Positions 33,878 through 41,954 are shown, numbered from the stretch's first letter. The stretch: DNA of 64,000 bases from Neobacillus sp. SuZ13 (GCF_030123365.1 NZ_CP126107.1:3023501-3087500); one strand, 5' to 3'. Program-made: numbers and translations. The notes: generated by a model not told the origin, from the sequence alone.

Positions 33878-35101
33878 TTAAGAAGCTTTAAGTTCTTCGA
33901 TCGTAACGGTGTACCCTAAACTTTCGAGTCGTCTCAGAGAATGCCGAACAATTGATTGTTGTCTCTGCTTGTCAAAGTAGTCTTCGCCTAAGTCTACATA
34001 CATTTCTTTTCTGGTTAAGAGATAATAAGAGATACGTAACATTGCGTGAGCGACTACAATACCAGCACGTTTCTTGCCTTTTCGTGATGCTGTACGCCTA
34101 TACAGTGCTCCGAGATAGTTTTTGGATCCTCTTACTGAATGAGCTGCTTCGGTTAACGCCGATCTTAAATACTTATTTCCTTCTTTAGTTTTGGCTGATT
34201 TTCTTTTTCCCGCACTTTCGTTTTGACCAGGCACTAATCCTGCCCAAGAACACATATGAGCTGCAGTAGGGAATTGTTTTTTTACATCAGTCCCTATTTC
34301 AGAAAGGATTTGCTCAGCCATTCTGGTCGCTATACCAGGAATAGAATCCAGGCGTGCCACATCTTCTTGATGAGAACTGACTCTTTCTGCAACCTCCTTA
34401 TCAAGCATTTCGATTTGCTCAGTCAGAAAATCAATATGAACTAAAATGGTTTTTAACATGAGGCGTTGATGTGAATTGATATAGCCTCTTAGGGCGAGTT
34501 CCAGCTCTTCTTTCTTCTTTTTCATAGTGCGTCGTGCAAAGTTTGCTAGTTTTTCAGGATCCTCCTCACCATCGGCTATGGCATCAAGCATATCCCGAGC
34601 CGAAACACCCAGAACGTCGGAAACAACAGATCCCAATTTAATGTTCGCACCTTCTAAAACCTTCTGGATTCTGTTATGTTGCCTGGCTCGCTCTTCGATA
34701 ATACTTCGGCGATAGCGAACTAGCTCACGCAGTTCACGTTGATTTCGATCTGGAATATAACTTGATTTGAGTAGTCCGTGGCGAAGAAGCTTGGCAATCC
34801 ATTCTGCATCTTTCACATCTGTTTTGCGTCCTGGAACTGCCTTCATATGTTGGGCATTCACAACTAAAAACTTAATATCCTCAGCTTCAAGTAAATTCAC
34901 AATCGGCTTCCAATAAACACTTGTGCTCTCCATTGCGACATGGGTACAACTATGTTGTTTAATCCAGTCAACCAACTGTAATAGAAATACAGTTTTAGTA
35001 GAGAACGTTTGAATCTCCTTTCCTTCAGGTGTCACAATACATGCAGTAATATTGTCCTTATGGACATCCATACCACATGCTCTTTCAATGACTACATCCA
35101 T
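33878..35101 (-). CDS. IS110-family transposase (DEDD recombinase)
   Basis: 407 residues from ATG 35101 (AGAAAGGA upstream). N-terminal RuvC-like DEDD domain: GMDVHKDNI (Asp), AMESTSVYW (Glu), GRKTDVKDAEWIA (two Asp). The C-terminal Transposase_20 domain contains SIPGIATRMAEQILSEIG and the serine region LVPGQNESAGKRKSAKTKEG, whose Ser is the expected nucleophile. No frame damage, so probably active. Works with the bridge RNA encoded upstream. Confidence 0.95.
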   Translation of the reverse strand: MDVVIERACGMDVHKDNITACIVTPEGKEIQTFSTKTVFLLQLVDWIKQHSCTHVAMESTSVYWKPIVNLLEAEDIKFLVVNAQHMKAVPGRKTDVKDAEWIAKLLRHGLLKSSYIPDRNQRELRELVRYRRSIIEERARQHNRIQKVLEGANIKLGSVVSDVLGVSARDMLDAIADGEEDPEKLANFARRTMKKKKEELELALRGYINSHQRLMLKTILVHIDFLTEQIEMLDKEVAERVSSHQEDVARLDSIPGIATRMAEQILSEIGTDVKKQFPTAAHMCSWAGLVPGQNESAGKRKSAKTKEGNKYLRSALTEAAHSVRGSKNYLGALYRRTASRKGKKRAGIVVAHAMLRISYYLLTRKEMYVDLGEDYFDKQRQQSIVRHSLRRLESLGYTVTIEELKAS

Positions 35102-35152
35102 TGAAAACATCCTTTCTACGGCGATCGTTATGATTAGAGGCTGGTGCATCAA

Positions 35153-35352
35153 CCAGAATAGGATTAATCTACCATGTGTGCTTCCCGTAAGGGAGCGACA
35201 GTCAGTGGTGCACCGTGGTCGTTGGAGTCAGACTAACGGATGGGCTCTAACGCACCATAGTTCATCGACCTTCCTCTCCCAGCCGTAGAATCAGTATTGA
35301 CGGATTCAAACAATTTTCATTCTCTGTGGTGAAGCGCTGATTTTTGCGCTGG
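35153..35352 (-). ncRNA. Putative IS110 bridge RNA region
   Basis: Order on the transposase-sense strand: a stem near the element end (AGCGC/GCGCT), a loop closed by GGTC/GACC containing TGAACT (35259-35264) and CCGTTAG (35233-35239), a hairpin CTCCCTTACGGGAG, then CATGGTAG (35169-35176), then the transposase. The first two match the left and right halves of the occupied target TGAACTAACGG. The third is the reverse complement of the element's far end plus CT. This is the target-loop/donor-loop layout described for IS621. The left donor guide was not located. Confidence 0.75.
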
Positions 35353-35420
35353 CTAACGGGTGCATTACTGGAGCAGCGGTAATGCTTTTTCTTATTGAAG
35401 TAACGGTGCTGTATAGGGAG
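35353..35420 (+). repeat. CTAACGG repeat, right of IS110
   Basis: CTAACGGGTGCATTACTGGAGCAGCGGTAATGC forms the hairpin, then T5 and AGTAACGGTGCTGTATAG. Confidence 0.8.
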
Positions 35421-35535
35421 AGAAGCTAGGAAGAAATTTTATAAAAGCTAAATACACGTAATGGGTAGTATTCATCGAATTTATAACAAGAAAACAACAA
35501 AAAAAGTAGTAAACAAAAATTGAGGAGGTATTGTA

Positions 35536-35985
35536 GTGAACCAACACCAAATCATAATTACTCAGTATAATCCCAAGTACGCTGAACAAACAGTGAAAAT
35601 GTGGCGAGATAGTAGGGAACAGGCAATTGGTCAGAAAGAAATTCATAGCTTTGAAAATCACGTTTATTTTTTAAATAATATATTACCTGAACAGTGTCAA
35701 TTAAATTTAGCTTTAATTGACAATAGAGTAGTTGGAATGATTGCTTCTAATAAAACGGAAATAAACCAACTTTATATTCATATAGATTATCAAGGAATGG
35801 GTATAGGTCAAACATTACTAGATAAAGTAAAAGCAAAATCAAGTGGGAGATTAACATTATATACATTTGAAGTAAATGAAAATGCACAACGATTTTATGA
35901 AAAGAATGGATTTAAAATCATTGGTAGAGGACACGAAAATGAAGAAAATTTACCTGATATTCAATATGAATGGATATCAAAATAA
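35536..35985 (+). CDS. GNAT family N-acetyltransferase
   Basis: 149 residues from GTG with GAGGAGGT upstream. Compact single-domain acetyltransferase: IDNRVVGMIASN strand, IHIDYQGMGIGQTLLDKVKA acetyl-CoA loop (QGMGIG near residue 95), and NENAQRFYEKNGFKIIG, the classic RimI-like C-terminal motif. Substrate unknown. Confidence 0.88.
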   Translation: MNQHQIIITQYNPKYAEQTVKMWRDSREQAIGQKEIHSFENHVYFLNNILPEQCQLNLALIDNRVVGMIASNKTEINQLYIHIDYQGMGIGQTLLDKVKAKSSGRLTLYTFEVNENAQRFYEKNGFKIIGRGHENEENLPDIQYEWISK

Positions 35986-36463
35986 ACAATGCTAACGGAG
36001 ACTACAGGTATAAAAAAGCTATAGGAAAAGCAATTGCTTAACTGAAAAATGTCGGTTCTTTATTGTGTTGGTCGAAACACTAACCCAAGATTGTGAAGTG
36101 ATGTACTTAAACTAACGGGTGCGTTAGTTTAACAAGAGAAAGTAGTTAAGATCTTCAACAACCGGGCGCATTTCTGAAGTAACGAAAAAAGTCCAATTTC
36201 TCAATTTTAATACTGAGAAATCGGGCTTTTTAATATTGTAATTTCCTTAACGTTATAAATCCACATTTTCTGACGCTCCCCCTCAAAGTAAAAGTAATAA
36301 TATAGATTAAAACAAAATAGATTTGGTTCTACAAATTGTAGTGCCGAGTCTATTTTTATTTTTATTTTTCACTTTATCAATGTAAAAGGCATAGTTTAGT
36401 CAAATTAAAATGCTGCTAATAGTAATGAGGCGGTATCCTCCGCTAAAAACATAAAAAAGCTAG
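35986..36463. other. Gap with repeat and hairpin
   Basis: Contains a CTAACGG copy (36089-36190) and a hairpin made of GTCCAATTTCTCA and TGAGAAATCGGGC near 36190-36225. No gene seen. Confidence 0.55.
36089..36190 (+). repeat. CTAACGG repeat, diverged right half
   Basis: ATTGTGAAGTGATGTACTTA and AACTAACGGGTGCGTTAGTT are clear. The right side is reduced to TGAAGTAACG. Confidence 0.75.
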
Positions 36464-37120
36464 CTATACCAGTTTTTTGAGGATGTTTTCTACCATTGCA
36501 TTAATATCTTCATTTTCAGTGCTTTGCAAGTACTCGGGGTTTAGGACCTGGGTTTTCTTCGCTACATAATAATCGAATATAGCCTGTTTCAATGACAATT
36601 CTTCTTCCACTAAAAAGGCTGTATTCACCAATTTCCCTAGTACAGTTTCATCCTGAATAATTAAGATTGAGGGATTCAATTGATTAAAAACTTCTGCTTT
36701 CATGCCATTTCGATAAAAGGTATGAATGGCAGAAAGTTGTTCTTTTCTTGATTGCATCTTTTTTTCATAAAGATGTCTACAGCTTGTTTTTAAATCAGAC
36801 AGATAAATATCTGAAGCATAGACAGCTGAAAAAACAGCTTGTTCAAACACTTTTTTGAAACGAAGTGGATAAGATAACTCTTCATTGGAAATGGTTTGAC
36901 CAGCTTCATTTATATAATCAATACAGAGATTAGTCAGCTCCATAATAATGTCTTCCTTCGAAGAAAAGTAGTTATACAAGGAAGCCCGGCTTAAATTCAT
37001 CGTTTTTGCGATATCTTGAATGGTAAGGGAAAGGAATCCTTGAGTCCGAACGACATGGATTAACTTTTTTACATAGGCTTTTCTCATCATCTGTCTTTCT
37101 TCAGGTGCAATTTTTCTCAA
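36464..37120 (-). CDS. TetR family regulator
   Basis: 218 residues from TTG (AAGGGAG upstream). HTH domain: GFLSLTIQDIAKTMNLSRASLYNYFSSKEDIIMELTNL, here residues 30-65; the YNYFxSKEDI end is typical. The C-terminal ligand domain is unclassified. Divergent from the nitroreductase/monooxygenase pair, which it probably represses. Confidence 0.88.
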   Translation of the reverse strand: MRKIAPEERQMMRKAYVKKLIHVVRTQGFLSLTIQDIAKTMNLSRASLYNYFSSKEDIIMELTNLCIDYINEAGQTISNEELSYPLRFKKVFEQAVFSAVYASDIYLSDLKTSCRHLYEKKMQSRKEQLSAIHTFYRNGMKAEVFNQLNPSILIIQDETVLGKLVNTAFLVEEELSLKQAIFDYYVAKKTQVLNPEYLQSTENEDINAMVENILKKLV

Positions 37121-37344
37121 ACTACCACTCCCTTTATCAGGAAATTATATCATAATCCAATGGTGTTCATTCAAATTCTGATATTCCAATTCTTTTCAGT
37201 TTACAACTAAAAGAAAGTGGAGTAAGGTTATAGGCAGTTAATATTTTAGACACTTTACGATATTTTTGTCTAAAATGAATAAAAGTATTTAAAGAACTCA
37301 AATATTATAAACAACACTTATAACGAAAAGAGGAGAATATAACA

Positions 37345-37992
37345 ATGACTTCTATGACTACAACACAAATAACGAATAATTTTAATAAAATTGTGACAGA
37401 ACGCCGTTCCATTAAAAATTATGATAAATCTGTAAAAATCAGCCATGAAGAAATGACAGAAATTCTTACATTAGCAACACGTGCTCCTTCTTCTGTTAAT
37501 ATGCAGCCATGGCGCTTTCTTGTGATTGAAAGTCCTGAGGCAAAAGCAACACTTGCCCCACTGGCACGTTTTAACCAAACTCAAGTTGAAACCTCATCAG
37601 CAGTTATTGCTGTATTTGGTGATTTGAAAAATTTTGAGAAATTTGAAGAAATTTACGGTGCAGCTGTAGAGAAGGGATTTATGCCTTTAGAAGTAAAAGA
37701 AGGTATTCACGCTTCCTTTTCAGGCTATTTTGAAACGATTTCACGAGAAGCTATGGAAGATATTGTTTTAGTAGATGGCGGTCTTGTATCCATGCAGTTC
37801 ATGCTTGCTGCCCGCGCTTATGGATACGATACAAATCCAATCGGCGGATTTGAAAAAGACAAAATTGCAGAAGCATTTGGATTGGATAAAGATCGTTATG
37901 TTCCGGTTATGTTAATCTCTATTGGTAAAGCAGCAGATAACGGACATCCATCAGTTCGTCTGCCTATTGATCAAGTAGCGCAATGGAAGTAA
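37345..37992 (+). CDS. Nitroreductase family protein
   Basis: 215 residues, GAGGAGAA upstream. FMN-binding motif ERRSIKNYDKSVKIS, ATRAPSSVNMQPWRFLVIE and the YGYDTNPIGGFEKDK loop place it with YodC/YdgI-type NAD(P)H nitroreductases. Likely reduces quinones or nitro compounds. Probably in an operon with the ABM gene 31 bases downstream, and regulated by the divergent TetR. Confidence 0.9.
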   Translation: MTSMTTTQITNNFNKIVTERRSIKNYDKSVKISHEEMTEILTLATRAPSSVNMQPWRFLVIESPEAKATLAPLARFNQTQVETSSAVIAVFGDLKNFEKFEEIYGAAVEKGFMPLEVKEGIHASFSGYFETISREAMEDIVLVDGGLVSMQFMLAARAYGYDTNPIGGFEKDKIAEAFGLDKDRYVPVMLISIGKAADNGHPSVRLPIDQVAQWK

Positions 37993-38023
37993 TGAAATTT
38001 AAATAAGAAGGGATTGACGTTCG

Positions 38024-38320
38024 ATGATTATTATTCATGCAACATTCCATATAAATCCAGCGAAACAGGATTTGTTTCTAGAGGAAATTCAGCCGTTAAT
38101 TACTGCCTCAAGAGAAGAAAACGGAAATATTTCATATCGCCTTCAAAAAGATACAGAAAACGAAAATGTATTTACGATGGTGGAAGTTTGGCAGGATATG
38201 CAAGCTGTTTCCAATCATAACTCAAGCGAGCACTTTACCAAGTTCGTAGCAAATGCAAAGGACTTTTTGACTGCCCCTTTAGAGGTTAAAGCATTTGAGG
38301 GGCAGCTATTAAAATTATAG
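38024..38320 (+). CDS. Antibiotic biosynthesis monooxygenase (ABM/YgiN-like)
   Basis: 98 residues, a single ferredoxin-like ABM domain: MIIIHATFHINPAKQDLFLE, EENGNISYRLQKDTENENVF, MVEVWQDMQAVSNHNSSEHF. Family members are cofactor-free quinol monooxygenases. Paired with the nitroreductase gene, which suggests a quinone or phenol detoxification unit. Confidence 0.88.
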   Translation: MIIIHATFHINPAKQDLFLEEIQPLITASREENGNISYRLQKDTENENVFTMVEVWQDMQAVSNHNSSEHFTKFVANAKDFLTAPLEVKAFEGQLLKL

Positions 38321-38394
38321 ATTTCGGACTCTTAAATAGAATGAAATGGTGAACCGTATCATAAGTAAATAAGGTTTTTTTCCAAAAAGCAAAC

Positions 38395-38436
38395 AAGCCT
38401 ACTCAAGAGCATTAAATCTTGAATAGGCTTATTTTG
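38395..38436 (+). terminator. Terminator of nitroreductase-ABM unit
   Basis: AAGCCTACTCAAGA pairs with TCTTGAATAGGCTT, then a T-rich tail. Confidence 0.85.
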
Positions 38437-38856
38437 ATTTTAATTAAATATCCCCGCTTTTTTAGAAAAGGGACTAAAATTGGCAATAAGGCAGCTACCA
38501 AAAAAAGCATTCTTATAATGGAATCCCACTGTTAATCCCAAGCAAACTAATCAATAAACGAACCACTCCATATTACCGTTGCCCGCTATATTATATCCAG
38601 TAAAAATGTATAAAAGGCAATGCGTATAATTTTTATGCAAATAAAACGCCCAGATAATACTCTGAAGAAAATTTAATCGCTAGTTGCAATATGTAATAAG
38701 CTTTCACTTTTTCCGGATGAATATGAACTTTTTGTTAATTTCCCCTACAAAAAATAAAGGAAAAACGTGGAAATACTATTGAATATGTTCTTTAGAGCTC
38801 GACTTAATAAAATTTCCTTTCATATAATTAGAAGGGAGTTGTATTTACGCTATAAG
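38437..38856. other. Gap with possible decayed membrane gene
   Basis: The minus strand near 38440-38530 reads IIRMLFLVAALLPILVPFLK in one frame with stops upstream, perhaps the end of a lost transporter gene. Nothing else seen. Confidence 0.4.
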
Positions 38857-38910
38857 ATTGTGAAGATTTACACTTAAAGTAACGGGTGCTTGAATTCAAA
38901 AGGGCGCATT
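38857..38910 (+). repeat. CTAACGG repeat, left half
   Basis: TTGTGAAGATTTACACTTAA, AGTAACGGGTGCTTGAATTC. Marks the left border of the duplicated non-coding module. Confidence 0.8.
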
Positions 38911-39157
38911 AAGTTAATGGAAAAGCAACTAAAGGAAGGGTTTGTATAATTATTTATATTATTGAATAAATATTCATTATATGTTAATATAACAATAGTT
39001 TAAATTCTTCTGAGTTTAGACCTCCTAAATGAACTTAGCCTAGACCACTAAGTTCCACTTTGACCTTTGATTTTATAGATCAAAGGTATTTTTTTGTTTG
39101 GATATTGTTGTAAATTGGACTCTTTCTACATAATTTTAATTTAAATTGAAAATAGTT
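38911..39157 (+). repeat. Duplicated non-coding module, copy A
   Basis: About 250 bp nearly identical to 51196-51442. Flanked on the left by a repeat left half and on the right by a short-form repeat in both places. It has no open frame but holds a promoter-like sequence and a terminator. Confidence 0.85.
38997..39095 (+). ncRNA. Candidate small RNA, copy A
   Basis: TTGAAT (38962) and TAATAT (38985) are 17 bases apart, giving a start near 38997. About 100 nt follow with a CCTCCT stretch, a hairpin AACTTAG..CTAAGTT and a terminator ACCTTTGAT..ATCAAAGGT plus T8. Conserved in copy B. No coding frame. Confidence 0.5.
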
Positions 39158-39205
39158 TTGTGAAATTTTGTACTTAAACTAACGTGGCAGGTTAGTTGAA
39201 GAAGG
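39158..39205 (+). repeat. CTAACGG repeat, short form
   Basis: TTTGTGAAATTTTGTACTTA joined to AACTAACGTGGCAGGTTAGTTG. Confidence 0.88.
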
Positions 39206-39262
39206 TATTTGTATTCATTTCTAGAATATACATAATTAGGAAATTAGAGGGTGGGAGTTTAA

Positions 39263-39469
39263 ATGTCTCAATTTTTTTTAATCTTAGGGATAGTCGGTAT
39301 TATTATTTCTGGAATTTTTATGGGGGTATGGACTAATGGACAACAACAGAGAGCAAATTTTCATTCAGAAACAGGAGAACATAGAAACTTCAGAACTAAA
39401 TTAGCATTGTATTCGGGTTTGGCAGGAGTAATCTCATTGGGGATTTCTGGATTAATATATTTACTATAA
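39263..39469 (+). CDS. Small membrane protein (DUF5316-like)
   Basis: 68 residues, GGGTGGGAG upstream. Helix 1 FFLILGIVGIIISGIFMG, then the polar WTNGQQQRANFHSETGEHRN and helix 2 LYSGLAGVISLGISGLIYLL. The W(T)xGQQQRANxxSExxEHR linker resembles DUF5316-type Bacillus proteins; that label is from memory and tentative. Single gene between repeats. Confidence 0.6.
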   Translation: MSQFFLILGIVGIIISGIFMGVWTNGQQQRANFHSETGEHRNFRTKLALYSGLAGVISLGISGLIYLL

Positions 39470-39480
39470 GGACGGACGTT

Positions 39481-39530
39481 TTCTTAAAGATCTGGCTGCT
39501 AATTATGCAGCCTTTTTTTCTTATTGAACT
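39481..39530 (+). repeat. CTAACGG repeat, left piece with hairpin
   Basis: Hairpin GGCTGCTAATTATGCAGCC, T7, TTATTGAACT at the mini-element boundary. The right piece is at 39900-39925. Confidence 0.8.
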
Positions 39531-39901
39531 CCCATGAAAATAAAACCTGAAAAAGGGCATGAAAAAATAGACCCAGCAAAACCAGTTTTTAAAAAAAGGC
39601 TGAGCCTCTTGAAGGATCGTATATAGATTGGCTGGTAAATCGACTTGTGAAACCTTTCTACTTAAAATGGATAAGTTAAAGCTGGCGCAACAACCAGAAA
39701 AAGGATTAATCTCCCATGAGTGCTACCCCTAAAGGGTGCGACAGTCGGTGGTACACCGTGGTCGTTGGAGTCAGACTAACGGATGGGCTCAAAGGCAACA
39801 TAGTTCAAAGACCTTCTTCGCCAGCATTAAAACAGTATAGACTGCCTGATCCATTTTCATTCTCTGTGGTGAAGCGATGATTTTGCGCTTCATGGATGGC
39901 T
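39531..39901. mobile_element. Transposase-less IS110-type mini-element, copy 3
   Basis: About 371 bp between CT at 39529-39530 and 39900-39901. The left flank TTGAACT matches the element's own left guide exactly. It has a few substitutions relative to copies 1 and 2 (GGCAACATAG, GAAGCGATGATTTTGCGCTTCATGG, the last keeping the stem paired) and seven rather than eight A in the left part, which breaks the 48-codon frame. Older or independent insertion. Confidence 0.85.
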
Positions 39902-39925
39902 AACGGGGCAGGTTTGTTCAAGAAG
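39900..39925 (+). repeat. CTAACGG repeat, right piece
   Basis: CTAACGGGGCAGGTTTGTTC after mini-element copy 3. Confidence 0.8.
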
Positions 39926-39995
39926 ACCTGTAAATATAATGGGCACAAAAATCTAATTAGGATAAAATTTAGTGAGTGGCATTTAAAAAAAGAGG

Positions 39996-40259
39996 GTGAG
40001 TTCGCTGATTTTAAAAGATATAGATTTAGACTTAACATATAAAGAAAATAAGGCTTTTATTGAAGAAATTGTAAATAAACAAAATATGCCGGAAAGAGAT
40101 GCAATACGTCTTGATTATGAGATGAATTGGAAAGAGAAGCGAATGAATTTTCGGGATGAGATTAGATGTATTGCCGAGTTATATCTACATCATTTGGGTG
40201 AATTTCAAACGCTAATCGTAAATATTTATACTAAAACGCCAAATAATGGCGTTTTTTAA
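39996..40259 (+). CDS. Hypothetical protein whose end forms a terminator
   Basis: Up to 87 residues. GAGGGTGAG overlaps the GTG at 39996, so a slightly later start is possible. Charged, helical (IEEIVNKQNMPERDAIRLDY, MNWKEKRMNFRDEIRCIAEL). The last codons (KTPNNGVF and TAA) are the hairpin AAACGCC..GGCGTTTTTT itself. Family unknown. Confidence 0.55.
   Translation: MSSLILKDIDLDLTYKENKAFIEEIVNKQNMPERDAIRLDYEMNWKEKRMNFRDEIRCIAELYLHHLGEFQTLIVNIYTKTPNNGVF
40231..40259 (+). terminator. Terminator overlapping a stop codon
   Basis: AAACGCCA..TGGCGTTT with T6 coincides with the last eight codons of the preceding gene. Confidence 0.8.
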
Positions 40260-40299
40260 GTCTTAGAGGACATCATTCAATCGCTTCATCTGTTTTTAC

Positions 40300-40482
40300 T
40301 TAATGTTCTGGTGGAGCAATAACCGGGTCATTGGGGGCATTTGAGTTTGTTGAAACATTAGCGGTTGCTCCCGGTGATTCACCACCGTCTGAAATGGAGC
40401 CTGCAAAAGATGGAATACCTTCCCCGCCTTTAGTCGGTTGAGCTGCTGTTTTTAAACCTGTTATATTTTTCATTTCTGGCAT
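40300..40482 (-). CDS. Small disordered protein
   Basis: 60 residues with a near-perfect AAAGGAGGTG seven bases before the ATG, so translation is credible. Gly/Pro/Ser/Asn-rich and without hydrophobic segments (GGEGIPSFAGSISDGGESPG, TNSNAPNDPVIAPPEH). Probably unstructured; sporulation or export-peptide role possible but unsupported. Confidence 0.6.
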   Translation of the reverse strand: MPEMKNITGLKTAAQPTKGGEGIPSFAGSISDGGESPGATANVSTNSNAPNDPVIAPPEH

Positions 40483-40528
40483 GTTTTCACCTCCTTTATA
40501 ATAGTTTGCACATTTAAAATATTTTCTA

Positions 40529-40720
40529 TTATGAATGAAACAATCTAGTTATAAGGTTACATTCGCGGAAATTAGGAGAACCCTTGATCCATAAGGGATT
40601 GAAGTATAAATCTAGTTTACGCGCGACCAATAAAAATACTTGTCCTGTCTTTTCGAAGAGAAACAAGGCTTGAGACATACTATCCACCATATCATCATGT
40701 TTGTAATTCGGAAAACTGAC
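40529..40720 (-). pseudogene. Phage terminase large-subunit C-terminal fragment
   Basis: The minus strand reads FPNYKHDDMVDSMSQALFLF, the nuclease-end motif typical of phage TerL proteins, continuing to LYFNPLWIKGSPNFREC and TAA at 40529. Upstream the frame is lost. A relic of a prophage, with no other phage gene around. Not listed as intact because start and most of the protein are missing. Confidence 0.6.
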
Positions 40721-40750
40721 ACTTCTTTAACGAAATCATAATATGTACCG

Positions 40751-41008
40751 TTATTTTTCTTTTCTTATTAAGGATACGACTAATAAATCTTTAATTGGTA
40801 TATCCGATACTAAAAATGACTTTTTATATTGAAGATATTTTTTAACTATTTCTTCATAAGTTCCTTTATCCTTAATAAATTCAGGGCTGTAAATAAAACA
40901 TTTCGCATGTTGAATTTGTGTAAACATGGTGTCAGTATAAATTTTATCTGTTCTTTTAAACGGTTCATAGCAGACCATGCAATGCGGTTGTACTTTTTCC
41001 TTTTCCAC
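40751..41008 (-). CDS. Small Cys-containing hypothetical protein
   Basis: Up to 85 residues. AAGGGAGG lies immediately before the GTG at 41008. HCMVCYEPF near the N-terminus and TQIQHAKCF suggest a single metal knuckle (two Cys, His, Cys). Rest helical and basic. No family recognised. Confidence 0.55.
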   Translation of the reverse strand: MEKEKVQPHCMVCYEPFKRTDKIYTDTMFTQIQHAKCFIYSPEFIKDKGTYEEIVKKYLQYKKSFLVSDIPIKDLLVVSLIRKEK

Positions 41009-41459
41009 CTCCCTTCACAATAAAAATATACAACCTTGGAAAAGAGGATTAAATATAAAATCCCAAAAGTTTATTATTAATTCACATGTTCGATTACCGT
41101 CAATTCTTTACACCTATCTCCCTTCTATTTTCTAATTCTACTTACCTAAAAACTTTTCCTAATGGTTTAAGTATCCCCATTGCTTAAAAACGTAACAGAA
41201 ACGCTTCTATGAAAAAAAGAGAGAATTTACATGAGGTTTATATTAAGTAGGGAATTGACGGTAAGAGGTTCGCTGCTTTGTAAATAATCAAGATTGTGAA
41301 TATTTGAACTTAAACTAAAGGAGCAGGTTAGTTCAACAAGAAATTCATAAGTCATGGTTGTTTCATATGTCCGTAATGCCTTTTATAAGTGGATTTTTAA
41401 TATAATGTTTGGTTACATTAAAAAAATGGAACAAATTCGGAGAGAGGTGAGATTTACAT
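41009..41459. other. Gap with short repeat
   Basis: AT-rich; only a short-form CTAACGG repeat at 41291-41340. GTCAATTCCCTACTTAA and GAATTGACGGTAA traces recur but form no clear structure. Confidence 0.5.
41291..41340 (+). repeat. CTAACGG repeat, short form
   Basis: ATTGTGAATATTTGAACTTA joined to AACTAAAGGAGCAGGTTAGTTC. Confidence 0.85.
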
Positions 41460-41948
41460 ATGTCTTCGAAGAGGCATAAATTATTAAATATATTTTTAAT
41501 ACTGATACCCTGGTTATCGTTGCTATTCATAGGTAAGCGTAGTATCAAACGTTATTCTTTAGCGAGTGTTTTTATAGCTATTTTTGAAATTATAAATCAT
41601 TTGTATGGACGTAAGAGGAAATGGTGGGAATTTTACGATAAGCCAAAATCTTTTATAAGGGATGAACTTCCTTTTGATATTGGTCCTTATTTTCCTATGT
41701 CTTTGTGGTTCCTTAAATTTTCATATGGAAATTTCAAAAAATTTGTATTGATTAATGCCATAGCGAATGGACTATTTGCTTTTCTCTTCATGCCTTTCTT
41801 AAAAAAAATTAAAATTGTTCGTCTAAAAAGGTTAAACTATTTTCAATTCTTTATATACATACATTACAAAGCGTATATATTGTATGCGATCCAGTATTTG
41901 TTTGGAAAAGTGACAGGTTATAACGGTGTACTCAATAAATGGAGCTAA
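41460..41948 (+). CDS. CBO0543-like membrane protein
   Basis: 162 residues, GAGAGGTGAG upstream. Basic N-terminus, four membrane helices and the YGRKRKWWEFYDKPKSFIRD / DIGPYFPMSLWFLKFSYGNF segments. Tryptophan-rich, WEF-containing loops match the CBO0543-like set in this window. Function unknown. Confidence 0.6.
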   Translation: MSSKRHKLLNIFLILIPWLSLLFIGKRSIKRYSLASVFIAIFEIINHLYGRKRKWWEFYDKPKSFIRDELPFDIGPYFPMSLWFLKFSYGNFKKFVLINAIANGLFAFLFMPFLKKIKIVRLKRLNYFQFFIYIHYKAYILYAIQYLFGKVTGYNGVLNKWS

Positions 41949-41954
41949 AGATAC

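Larger units (their letters stand above)
33755..35354 (-). mobile_element. Intact IS110-family insertion sequence
   Basis: 1600 bp lying between CT dinucleotides at 33753-33754 and 35353-35354, with no target duplication and no terminal inverted repeats. It contains one transposase gene and a 253-bp non-coding leader. The left flank TTGTTGAACT and right flank CTAACGGGTGC are both repeat sequence, so it is inserted in a CTAACGG repeat. The end CTACCATG is copied inside the leader at 35169-35176. Confidence 0.88.

Noticed and set aside
33952..35288. Several plus-strand frames across the IS110 element
   Set aside because: All lie opposite the intact transposase or in its leader and lack ribosome sites.
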